From Clitoria ternatea (taxonomy: Eukaryota > Streptophyta > Magnoliopsida > Fabales > Fabaceae): a stretch of 64,000 bases of DNA. The position numbers and the translations under genes are program-made. The notes beneath the pieces were generated by a model, which saw only the letters and a list, made by a program, of their open reading frames with translations, did no database searches and had not been told where the DNA came from. The stretch lies in the NCBI GenBank assembly GCA_037962975.1, contig CM075676.1, positions 45,618,001 to 45,682,000 on the forward strand. The letters are read 5' to 3'. Of the stretch, positions 10,488 through 20,645 are shown piece after piece; positions within the stretch are counted from its first letter, which is position 1, and each line of letters starts with the position of its first letter.

Positions 10488-12415
10488 CATGACAGCATGT
10501 AGCAGAAGCAAACAAAAATGAATCAAATAATTAAGCTTCAGGTACGAATTAATTTATTGTACACAACAAGAGAGTACATTAATAAAGTATTGAGGCAATG
10601 TTGGTCCACAAGGCTTACGTCCCTCCATCCTGGATTAGAAAGAAAATTAAAGGATTCATAAGTAAGATGAACATCATAATTTTTTTTAGAGTGGGTGTAA
10701 CTAGGGTATTTATTGGATCACCATTACTAATTCTTGTCTTGCTGACATCTTGATAAGTTGAACAATTAATTAGTATTTTAAAGTTGTTTCATATTCAAAA
10801 TAAAAATATTAAACATTTGACATTTAGTTAAGGGAAAATGAACCCTTTATACTCAAACATATTAATTAAAAAAATTATAATATGAACAAACAAATCATTT
10901 GAGTTTAAGTTTATTTTCTTGGAAATAGATTATCTATGATCAATTATTTCATAATTTCAAATGTGAAATTGCTCATTTATTTAAATAAATATAATATATG
11001 TTGTTTATTGAATGGTTTATATATTATGTAATACTAGTCAATTCATCACATAGGATTTTCATTCATATTGCTCTCTCACACTCTTAGATATGAATCTAAG
11101 AAAAAATATTTACAAATCTTAAACGTTAAGGTATCTTTTGATATAAATCCTTACACGAATTCTTTTAGCATTAATTATTATTACCAGATAGGTGTTCAAT
11201 AATTTCTTAATCAAGACGAGTATAAATGTTAGTTAAGTACTAATATTTTATTTACTTTATTTCCTTAATAGAGCATTTCCTTGATTCCTTCAAAGCGGAG
11301 CGATATGATTAGACCCCCTCCATCAATAATGTCTCTTGAGGGACTCTACTGATGAATGACTTGGATTTTGTAAGGGAGCTTTTTTCTACTATAAATTTAA
11401 TATATTAATTAATAAAAAAAGTGCTTGGATATAACATTGGTAATTGTTTGCCAGAAATTTTATAAACACAATTCAGTGCATAAAAACTTCATTTATTATG
11501 AGCATGCAATTTTTACTAGTTGTGACCATATCAAACTAACCTTTGTCGTTTTGGCCTTTTATCTTTCGATTATATGATATTATAAAGGAGAAAAGTTACT
11601 AAGAACTTCTTGTGATGTATGTCTTATATAAGAAGAAAAATTATAGAAAAGGAATAAATTATAATTATAATGATGTAATGTAATAGAAAAATAAACAGAG
11701 ATAAGTCGCATAGGGTCAGTGTTACAATAAGCTTTGCTTTACGAGCAGGTGTCCATGTCTAACTCTGAATGGGTTTAGGTACGGCAGTTAAATGTCCTTT
11801 CCCCTCAAACTAAGGCAACTAGAATATCTAAAGAGCCTCTTAATAAGTACAGAAACGTGGTTTGGAATAGTGATTGCGATACTTTTAAATATTCAACTTA
11901 TAATTATTGTGAACATCAATTTAATATTATCTTTTATGTATTTTTTTACGTTATATAAATGTTGCTACCTTATTTTCATATTGGATATTACTTTCTCAAT
12001 ATGTGTATCTCAAAAATATTTTTCATTTTATATTAAAGGTGTTTATGATTTGCACTGTATCCATTTTAAAGCAAAATATAATCCGATCTAATAAAAAAAT
12101 TATGTTACGATTTGAATTTGATCTATTCAAATAAATTTATAAAACCGATCTAATCTGATTAAAGATGTTTTGGATTGCATTGATTTTTTAAGTATTGAAA
12201 TTTAGTTGTTTAATTATGAAATAAAAAATAAATATTATGTCATTTTAATTTCATACCGAAAACAAAATTTTAATTGTAAAAAATATGATACACTAAATTA
12301 ACTTTATACTATTATCATTATCTCTTAAAAAATAATAAACTTTAATTATAAAAATAAAATCAAGAAAATAATCTAATAATACATTTTTATGAATATATAA
12401 TTGAGGAATTTTAAA
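10488..12415. other. Intergenic, AT-rich spacer
   Basis: No gene, RNA or element boundary could be supported. The 99-codon open frame at 11792-12091 has no recognisable domain and an AT-driven Ile/Leu/Phe/Tyr composition, so it is left unannotated. An AT-rich word set around 12060-12190 (CCGATCTAAT, GATTTGAATTTGATC, TTTTTTAAGTATTG) has a relative at about 13060-13240, on the other side of the LTR-like piece described next. Confidence 0.6.
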
Positions 12416-13010
12416 TGTGTGTATGTGTGTGTGAATTGGTCGTCGTCGGGGTGTAATGGCCGACCTCGAGACTAGTCCTTAAAATGTGTTGTTCATTCAA
12501 ATTTTACACTAGTGGGGATTCGATATTATAACCTATATTTCAATGGGAAAATAAAGGTCTTGGAGTGATTCCTCGTACCAAATCACCAGCCTTACGCGTT
12601 GTGGGGCGAAAGAGGTGTCATCTGCAAAGACACTCTGACGCTCGAGTTGGTGAATATTCAAAGAGAATATCAGAGCTCAAGCGTCAGATCAAGTATGTAA
12701 AGTGTACCTTTCATTGTTGATGTGAGGGTATTTATACTTGGAGGTAGCGAAAGAGTCGTTCCGAGTAAGTGGGCTTACCGTACAAGGTGTCAGCATGATT
12801 CTCATCATTTGTAGAAAGGCTGACATGCAACAAACCTTACCTACCAGCTGCTCCTTTCTATCAGTCATTTTGTAGGTTACTTCCTTGATACACGATTATA
12901 TAAGTCAACTCTGACTACTTGGTATTGAGAGAATAACTTACAACGGGATCATGTCGTGAGTCTCAAACACGGTGTTGGGAGTTGGTGTTAAGCTTTAATG
13001 CTTTCAACGA
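12416..13010 (-). repeat. Solo-like Tat/Ogre-type LTR piece
   Basis: 12515-12850 is homologous to 4875-5215, with the same order of GGGGCGAAAGAG, ACTCTGACGCTC and GCTCAAGCGT words. On the minus strand it holds a TATA box in the context GTATAAATACCCTC (about 12725-12740), a good core promoter for an LTR read leftwards. No internal retrotransposon sequence adjoins it on either side, so it is probably a solo LTR. Related AT-rich words on both sides (12060-12190 and 13060-13240) suggest it sits inside an older repeat. Exact ends and target duplication were not resolved. Confidence 0.6.
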
Positions 13011-13769
13011 TGCCGATATTTGTATGACGACTTTTAGGTCAAATGATCTTTCTGCCCATAGACCGATATTGAGATCGGATCAATATATATAAAAGTTCGA
13101 TTTAGATTGAATTGGATAAGATCAATTTCTAAATATAGATCCAAAATTTGATATGATCTAATGAATAATTTTGGTTTTTTACAATTTTTTAAATATTGGG
13201 TTTTTTTTAGTTTAGTTAACGATTTGCATTGCATTTAATTCTTGAACACTAGAATTTTGTATGATTTCATTGCAATATTAATTACCTTTTTTATTATAAT
13301 GTTATTTATTAATAATATAATTACAACATGTTTCTATTAAATCCCTAACCTAACTCTCAAAATTATGGTAATGTGTACAATTAATTTGTAAGGGTTCATT
13401 CGGAATTGTTGTAAGCTTTTATCATTTGACTTTTAAAAGTAAACTTAAAAATTAAATATGTTCAACAAAAATGTCTTAATTAATTTTTAACTTATTTTTA
13501 AAACAATTATTACTCATCCTTTAGAACAAGAAAAAATATTTCATTTGTTTATGTTTCCAGTATTGTATACTACCCACTACTACCACCTGTTCCTCCACCA
13601 GTACCAACATTGTTGTTGTCATCGCCACTACCACCATCGTCCTTGAAGTAGGCAAAGTGTGGAGTGGATCTAGTCTTGCACCTCCTGGTAGATCTACAAA
13701 CTTTTCTCTATTAGAAATGAATTTAAAAGTGAATGCTCGTTATAGAAAGGTATTAACCAAATTGAGTTC
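13011..13769. other. Intergenic, AT-rich, with short CCA/CTA-rich tract
   Basis: No gene supported. 13570-13660 is a compositionally odd tract of CCACTACTACCACC-like repeats that could be a scrap of coding sequence, but no protein was recognised. Confidence 0.5.
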
Positions 13770-14392
13770 TCATGGTATAGGCATAGGTTTCTTTTGGATT
13801 TCGTAAGCTAATAAGGAAAGGAGATGGATTGGAATGAAAAATAGGTAAGAGGAGCTATGGACAAGAAAGGACGTTACTCTCAAAGGAATGAGAGACGAGT
13901 CTTGGAGTTCACCACCTCTTGAGAAGTCCAAAGGATAAGAATAAGAGAGAGTCTAAGCTCTCAAAGCTTTAGAGAGATAAAACTCTAAGCTTCTCACTAA
14001 AAATCTCACAAATGATTTTATTTATGCAATTTACAAAGAAGAGGAACAATATATACTCCCCCTAAGTGATGTATTTCAGAGTTAACGTAGGCGGGCTTGT
14101 TAAAGCTTCATCTAAGTCTCAAAACCTAAAAATACATGACTCAAAAGTAGCTCAAAGCAAGTATATGACTATACAAGGCCAAAAGTGGTCCAAAATGAAA
14201 AATATGGCCATGAAAGGCATAATCCTAACTACTAATGAGCTTTTAACAATAAAGGGATACGATAAATTCAAAATTTTATTAAGTTAAGCCTAAGAATGTA
14301 CAAATGAAAGATGCCTAAACTAAGATTATCCATGGACCTCATCATGCTCTCCCTCCTTAAAAGGATTTGCCCTCAAATCCAAACTCACCTAA
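13770..14392 (-). repeat. Gypsy element 3' end: polyprotein tail plus LTR
   Basis: On the minus strand 14392-14336 translates to SLDLRANPFKEGEHDEVHG. This closely resembles the C-terminal tail (DLRxNPF-x-E-G) that ends many plant Ty3/gypsy polyproteins just before the polypurine tract. The sequence below it, down to about 13770, would then be its 3' LTR. Upstream pol sequence is not recognisable, so this is a remnant. The LTR limits are guesses. Confidence 0.45.
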
Positions 14393-14739
14393 AGTAGCTT
14401 ATCCTACAAGATGAAGATGAAAAAAATTGAGTCCATAATATGAAAAAGTTTAAAGAAAAAATGATAAAATAAAAGGTAAAAGATGAAAGGAAAGGAAACA
14501 TCCACCGGGGTCAAAGGCAAACCTTTTCACCTTGGAAATGATAAAATAAATGATTGATGTTTTCTAAATCTTGACATTTTTTTACGTACTTCATGTTTTT
14601 TTAAAAATAATAACAAAAGAACTATGTAACCCTGATTTCCTATCATGCTTAGGGAATACGTAGGAGCGGGATCAATTAATTCTGTCGGGCCTAAATTTAA
14701 AAAATAAATATATCCCATTAACTTGGAAAATAAAATCAT
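14393..14739. other. No gene seen
   Basis: AT-rich spacer between two retroelement remnants. Nothing recognised. Confidence 0.6.
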
Positions 14740-15075
14740 AATGCATTTTGACGACGACCCGATTAATTTGGACGAGATATCCTGTTAATCACCAAAAAAA
14801 TAACTTTAATTATTAAGTTGACAATAAATCCATAGAACATCTCTAAGAGGTTTAAATTTTAAATTATTAGGATTATTCAAAACTTAAACAATTTAGGGTA
14901 ACCGTTTAAAATAGACAGTGTGGGGTGCTGATACCTTCCCCACCTGTGACTAGACTCCTAAATTTAAAATCTCAATTTAGGACCAGTACCTTTACATTAG
15001 GGTTTTCCAATGTTTTACCTAAAAAACATTGTTGGTGACTCCACACTTCTAGAAGGAATTCAGGAACCTATTTTT
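14740..15075 (+). repeat. Probable Ogre/Tat-type LTR end with primer site
   Basis: A segment reading GTGGGGTGCTGATACCTTCC (about 14920), then ATTAGGGTTTTCC and a TTGTTGGTGACTCCAC motif at about 15031-15046, follows the order seen at the 3' end of Ogre-like LTRs and their tRNA primer site (TGGCGACTCC type). No matching gag follows. A related minus-strand fragment lies at 4761-5225. Remnant. Confidence 0.4.
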
Positions 15076-15243
15076 TTTAATGGTCGGTCTCCCGCTGTGA
15101 TCATGGTCGCGAAAAATCAGAATAATTTTTTCACATTTTAAACTTTACCAACGATAAACTGTAGGAACCTAATAGACACGTTACATAAAACACCCCAAAA
15201 CACCATTCTAGGGCCCTGGTAATCGATACAAGGCCCTGGTAAT

Positions 15244-15689
15244 TAGGGATGGCAAAATGGACCATATCTGACTGGCTAGCCTGCCAAGTCCGTCAAAATT
15301 GGCGAGGTAGGCAAGATTTTTGGCGGGCCAAAACCATGACGAAACGGGGATGCTCGACAGGCGCCACCAAAAGAAAAAATTATAAATATTACTAATTAAA
15401 TATTTTATACTTTATTTTATTAAAATATATATTTTATTTTCTAAAATTAAAAAAAATGACATCTCTTACTACTTGTACATTTCTTTTAATAATATCTTCC
15501 TTAATTTTTTAAAAAATTTATTTTTTTTAAATTTTTTTATCTTAATTTGACACATTTTTTAAAAAAGTTATAATTTTAACTTTGGTGGACCGAACTGCCA
15601 GCCCACCGGGCCCGCCATTAGGCGGGGTGAGCCCTAACTTTTGGCCCGTTTATTTTAGCGGGGTAGGCTAGCCTGTTTTGCCATCCCTA
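15244..15689. mobile_element. hAT-type MITE, 446 bp
   Basis: Perfect 14-bp terminal inverted repeats: TAGGGATGGCAAAA at 15244-15257 and TTTTGCCATCCCTA at 15676-15689. The flanking 8 bases are CTGGTAAT (15236-15243) and TTGGTAAT (15690-15697), a 7/8 match and the 8-bp target-site duplication expected of hAT transposons. GC-rich subterminal blocks (GGCGGGCC near the left end, GGCCCGCC and GGCGGGGTGAGCC near the right) surround an AT-rich core. There is no transposase, so it is non-autonomous. Confidence 0.92.
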
Positions 15690-15697
15690 TTGGTAAT

Positions 15698-17010
15698 CAG
15701 TTACACAGATGTGGTAATCAATTACCTGTAAACCCGCTGTGTAGGAAAATCACACATCCTTCTAGTAATCGATTATCAGACACCCTGTTCTGTAGAGTTA
15801 TGCATAATTTGGTCTCCTGGCCAACTTTCACCCTACCTAACTTGCCTCCTTCAACTCCGATCACCACCAAACTTTAGGGGCGTTATGTTTCCCCATTCCG
15901 GCGCTATGTTTTCCCCATTACGGACCTGTTGGTGTAGCCCGTACGAAACAATTCTCACATATGACAAAGATATGCGTAAAAATGTATTCCAAACAAACAT
16001 AGCACAACACCATGCACCAAACCATTCAAATGCATCCCAAAATAAACAAGGGTTATACACACAAGTTTTAAATGACCGTGGGAACCTGTTGGTTCCTTCT
16101 AAGGGTTTTAATTCCCACCAGATCTTCATTTCACCTATCGAGTCGCTAAATTAGCATATTTCTTCACCTAAGAATATAATGTACAATTCTAACAAAACCA
16201 ACTTATCAATTCTATCATCACCACCAAGTTACCCACACTAAGCCATAAACATACGTAAATCATAATTCAATTGCCTATAACGATTGTACATTAATCACAT
16301 ATTCACAACTAACAATCATAAGGCTTAATTATACCTAACAAATAAATTCCACACACATATATTACATTCACATAATAACTCCACATCCTCAAGTCACCAA
16401 ACACAATCATTAAACATTAATCATCAATTCATAATCTAAATTCGAAAGTTAAACGCAACATCAAAGTTTAACCATCATACAATATATAACTAAATTCATT
16501 TAGAATCAACATCATAAATGAATCATTGTCACTTTTTCCTTGGCATCCACTCTTCACTTGGCGTTTCCCTCTGAGGCATTATGGTCTTCCTAGAAATCAT
16601 AATTAATATAGAACAACATATGTACAAAATAGTCTACTATACATCATCCCTTACCGACACTCCATCATCAATAACACCTCACCATATTAAAATTATCCTA
16701 AGCCCATCGGGCTATATTAAACATCACACATAGAACCTCGTTTCAATTACTTTCAAATACATTATCCAAATCAATAATCAATAAATACGCCATTACAAGC
16801 CCACCGAGCTATCAAAGATATCATATGCACCAATAAAACCTTATTCCATTTCAACATATTAGTCAACATAATAATCACCAGCTTATCATCAACATAGGTC
16901 AAATCATACAAAGCACAACTAACTCTCAAACAAGTATAAAGACTCGCTAGTATCTGGATACTAAAAGGATCGCTCTAATCATATACTTTCTTATAAAATG
17001 CACACCATTA
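15698..17010 (-). repeat. Degraded gypsy LTR fragment, minus strand
   Basis: No gene. GGCATCCACTCTTCACTTGG near 16553 resembles the reverse complement of a GAATGAAGAGTGATGCC word in the 19362/27995 LTRs. CTAGTATCTGGATACTA near 16947 matches the block at about 7382. This piece is therefore from the same broad LTR superfamily as 5226-8884. The MITE is inserted at its left edge. Confidence 0.45.
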
Positions 17011-17756
17011 TATATGTAAGTTTAGAATCAAATTAAGGTAGATTTTCCACAATCATAGTATGTTTTTACTAATTAAGAAGACCTAGAACTTTCAAAAAAT
17101 AATATGTTCATCCTATCATTTCAACCATTTGCTACTAGATAAGCTTTGATAGAACAAACAGTAGATATGATGCCCCAAATAATTATAATATGAATTAGAT
17201 TTCTACGTGGTGACTCCATAAAATTAAAATAATAGAAAACAAAATAGCTCATGTATTCACAAGAAAATTCAGAGGAAGCCCAAATTATTTATGGTATTGG
17301 TATAATAATTTAAATTAGAAAAGGAGGACATATCTTGAAAAAATGGATGATATTAGAATGATTTTCGTGATGAACTTGCTCAAATATTGACAGATGGTGG
17401 TGTTTTCTAGTTGTCACGATATTGATACAAAATTTTAGCATCTGGCATAGAATATTTATGCAAAATATATATTGAATGAAGTTATTACAGCATGAGAGAA
17501 ATTTAAAATAACTAATTATGAATGAAAAATGATGGGAAATAATGTATATTCTACAGATAGATTATATTAATGAATATATATTATACGGATATAAAATAAG
17601 AGTATATGGTTGTGTTATGTCTTTTAAATGCCTTAGGTAGCCAAAGGCTCCTTTTCCATTTCCTGTAGGTTGTGCGATTAAGCCTTGTTACACCTAAATT
17701 TTAACATATAAAATATTTTAATGTGTTGACTATTTATAAGTGACTGGAATGATGCA
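17011..17756. other. Intergenic, no gene seen
   Basis: AT-rich. Nothing recognised. Confidence 0.6.
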
Positions 17757-18471
17757 TTGTCCAATGCGAACTTGTCTATCCATTTCAGTTGCTCAAATCA
17801 AACAGTTCAAATCAAGTTGAATCTTAGTGTAATTGATAGGGCGATTGAGGATTATAGGTTTAATTACTTTCTGTCTCTAGGATACCCTCATGAGGAGTTA
17901 AATCTAGTTAACAATGATGGAATTGACAACTCTATATGTGGTTGCACAGTTAGATTTACACATGGATTTTCATACACATATGAGTCAACCAGATACAGAT
18001 GTCTGGAATTAATATTCCTTTACAATCAATTCACCCCTAGTGGCAAAGGCTTTCTTTTACACGCCAAGGAACAAATGAACCATTTAATAGGGCTCCATTG
18101 AGTATGAGCAAGCTGATTTACAAAGGCATTTTGAACAACTTGATCAATGCGGAAAATCACCTTGAAGGTAAAGATATAGGAACTAGATTTTCCAAAAACC
18201 ACTTCTTTGTATCCACCACTTCCTTAAGTAAGGACAAAAGGATCTCTAAAGTGGCCAGCAACAAAAAGAGAAAGATCTATGAAATGCATTCCTTTTTATT
18301 TTGAGATTGTGGATTCACTCCAAGAAAGAAATTTTGCCAAAGTCAATACACGATAGTCAGGCCAAAGATCCCAATGTCAAAAAGTTATACCAATGCTTGA
18401 CAAGTTACTAGTTAACATACGATAATTTATTAATGATATAATGGATGCAGCATCCTATGGGATATGGTTAT
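17757..18471 (+). pseudogene. Mutator-like (FAR1/OTU type) gene remnant, left part
   Basis: An open frame of 114 codons (17757-18101) carries NSICGCTVRFTHGFSY, which lines up with the zinc-binding CGCxxRxTHGLPCAC segment of plant Mutator-like transposases. A weaker frame follows (18098-18304). From about 18390 comes MLDKLLVNIR-stop-FINDIMDAASYG, matching the linker that precedes the OTU-like cysteine-protease domain in legume Mutator-like genes. The sequence stops at 18471, where the Tat element begins. The OTU-like part resumes at 46710 on its far side. Several stops and substitutions in key Cys/His positions make it a pseudogene. The family call is from motif order only. Confidence 0.55.
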
Positions 18472-18697
18472 TGTTCCCCCTAAGTTTAAGGAGTGGTCCC
18501 CATAAACCTCTCCATGTCATTTAGTGGTAGGTTGATTAAGATTATAGCCTAATGGGCCAAGGCCTACCTTGTAACCTAGGTATAAAAGCACCTGCGGCAC
18601 GTATGTTGTAACCAAGTGACACATTATAGAGATTAACATACCTAATTCCTAGGAATATTGGCCTAGGGTTCTGTGCTCTAAGCTCTACGTGTGAATA
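18472..18697 (+). repeat. 5' LTR of Tat element
   Basis: 226 bp, starting TGTTCCCCC and ending GTGAATA (the 3' copy ends GTGAACA). It is closely similar along its whole length to 46484-46709. TATAAAAG at 18581-18588 is a likely core promoter for sense transcription. Confidence 0.9.
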
Positions 18698-18700
18698 TTT

Positions 18701-18719
18701 TAGCGCCCACTGTAGGGCC
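18701..18719 (+). promoter_or_regulatory. Primer binding site of Tat element
   Basis: TAGCGCCCACTGTAGGGCC lies three bases behind the 5' LTR. It resembles the TGGCGCCCACxGTGGGGCC site behind many plant Ty3/gypsy LTRs, with two changes. Confidence 0.6.
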
Positions 18720-19361
18720 TAGTAAAATGGATCCTACACCACCATTACCTAAACCCTAACCCTAACCCTAATCCTGATTCCAAACGAGCTCTGATCATGG
18801 TGAACACTCATAACACGCGACGAGAGTAGGACAACGGGCATCGAGCGCCATCTGATCATGATGATCGGATACAACACCTCACCAACATGGTTGAAACTTT
18901 ACAAAGGACAGTTGCCAATCTATAGCAAGAGAATGTGGAACTCTGAGGGCAAAGGAGAGGGGAACATAAAGCCTCCAGTCACAACACTGATCGATCCACT
19001 TGCCAAAAGAACGCTTGCCAGGCCTCGTACCAGACGAAGACTACTAAGTATAACCTAAAGTTACCTTTTCCTGCCCATCCTTAGACCGACCTGATCATAG
19101 AGGCACCTACTCCCCTTAATTACAAACCTCTACTGATAAAAAAATACGACGGAAGAGGTGATCCTGAAGACCACCTCACCATCTACACCAATACTATATT
19201 GGTAACAAGGGCGTCTGATTCCCTCTTTTGTCAGACTTTCCCTACCACTTTGACTAAGTCGGCACTACACTGGTTCTTCCACCTCCCTCCAAAGAGCATC
19301 TCCAGCTTTTTTGACCTGAGCAAGAAATTCCTCAACCAGTTTTCCACCAGCAGGGCCGTGC
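18720..19361 (+). pseudogene. Tat element gag, part 1
   Basis: Broken gag frame. A short ATG-started leader (18727) runs into CCCTAA-type repeats at about 18752-18773 with stops. Next comes a coiled-coil-like segment (LTNMVETLQRTVANL, about 18875-18920). From 19095 the capsid domain reads PLNYKPLLIKKYDGRGDPEDH, then CQTFPTTLTKSALHWFFHLP and SISSFFDLSKKFLNQF. At 19361 it is cut by the nested chromovirus. The capsid domain resumes at 31888. Confidence 0.8.
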
Positions 19362-19554
19362 AATAACATCCTGTTTTTAATAATAGCTCTATTTTGTAAA
19401 TTTTGAAGTATGGAAGATCTGTTAGAATTAATCAATGAATAAAACACTTTATGGATAGTTTACAATACTCCAAAAATTCCATTTTTGGGTATAATTATAG
19501 AAATTACATAGACCTATAATGATAAGATCCTTTTTTCGAGTAAAATATGCCTTA

Positions 19555-20480
19555 GAAATAACTTTCTGAGTGAAAAAGGGGCTCTGTTCTGAGTGACCAA
19601 GAGAAATTTTGAGTGAAGGATGAAATTCTGAGTGAAAGATTGAAATTCCGAGTGAAAGGTTAAAATTCCGAGTGAAGGTTGTGTTTTCCGAGTAGAACAT
19701 GGCCGAGAGGGTTTCTTCCGAGTGGAATCCCTGTTAGAGACACTCCTGAGTGAAGTGGGACCGATAAAACCACTTTTGAGTTCAAGAATCCGAGTGAGAC
19801 TCGTATGTATGGGTCTTTTTCCGAGTGATAATGACCCTGATGGACTCTGAATGAAACGTAGTTGAAGAAGTTGATCTGATCTCGGCTAAGTAATGATTAA
19901 CCGAGTGAAACCCAAGTGGGAAATACTTCTATATTCATAAGTGTTGATATCCGAGTGAAAGATATTCCTAGTGAACCCATGTAACCCGTATTCTGAGTGA
20001 CTATGTATGGTGTAAGTCCGAGTGGGGCTTGACTTGGTGAATTTTTCCAAGTGATGAGGAATGGAATAATTCCGAGTGGAACCTGATTGGGAGTTTATTC
20101 TGAAGAAGGATTAGTTAAGGCATTATCCGAGTGAAATGAAGGTATGAATACCCAGTGTGGGACCAAATGGATATTGGTCGGTCTTGGAGTTGTGTACCGA
20201 GTGAAAAACCAATAGAGTGATGGGTCGGTTTTAGTGTAATTGCCGAGTGGAAGGCTGAGCAAGAGATGACTCGCAATTGGAATGAAATTACCGAGTGAAA
20301 GACTAATTGAGATACTCAGTTTCAGGAGAATATGCACACTGAGTCACCTCCAAGGAAGAGAAATCAGACCGAATGTTTCAAGAGGAATCAATTCCGAGTG
20401 AGTAATAGGTGAAGACTCGGTTTCAGGAAGTTCTACCGAGTGGATTAAGATGTTGAAGTGGAAACCGAGTGAATAAAGAA
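19555..20480 (+). repeat. Interspersed CCGAGTGAA motif array in LTR
   Basis: About 30 copies of CCGAGTGAA/CCGAGTGGA variants spaced irregularly at 15-60 bases. The 3' LTR holds the matching array at about 28130-29070. The role is unknown; regular short motifs in LTRs can be enhancer units, but that is speculation here. Confidence 0.85.
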
Positions 20481-20506
20481 TCGGTTTTGGGGAGGGAGAG
20501 TGTCTG

Positions 20507-20645
20507 GCTCAAGCGAGTCGGTATTCGCTTGAGCGAAACTCACACTCGCTCAAGGGAGTCGGTTTTCGCTTGAGCGAAACCCCTCTACCAGTGCATTGTA
20601 TGGAACTCGCTCAAGCGAGTCGGTATCGGCTTGAGCGAAAGGGAC
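20507..20645 (+). repeat. Inverted-repeat cluster (CGCTCAAGCG hairpins)
   Basis: GCTCAAGCGA at 20507-20516 and TCGCTTGAGC at 20525-20534 are a perfect 10-bp inverted repeat around 8 bases. Two further CTCAAG(C/G)GA...TCGCTTGAG-type pairs follow, the last with one mismatch. The 3' LTR copy is at about 29096-29235. Each pair could form a stem-loop in the transcript. Confidence 0.8.

Noticed and set aside
11792..12091. 99-codon open frame in spacer
   Set aside because: AT-driven hydrophobic composition, no recognisable domain, no neighbouring promoter signal.
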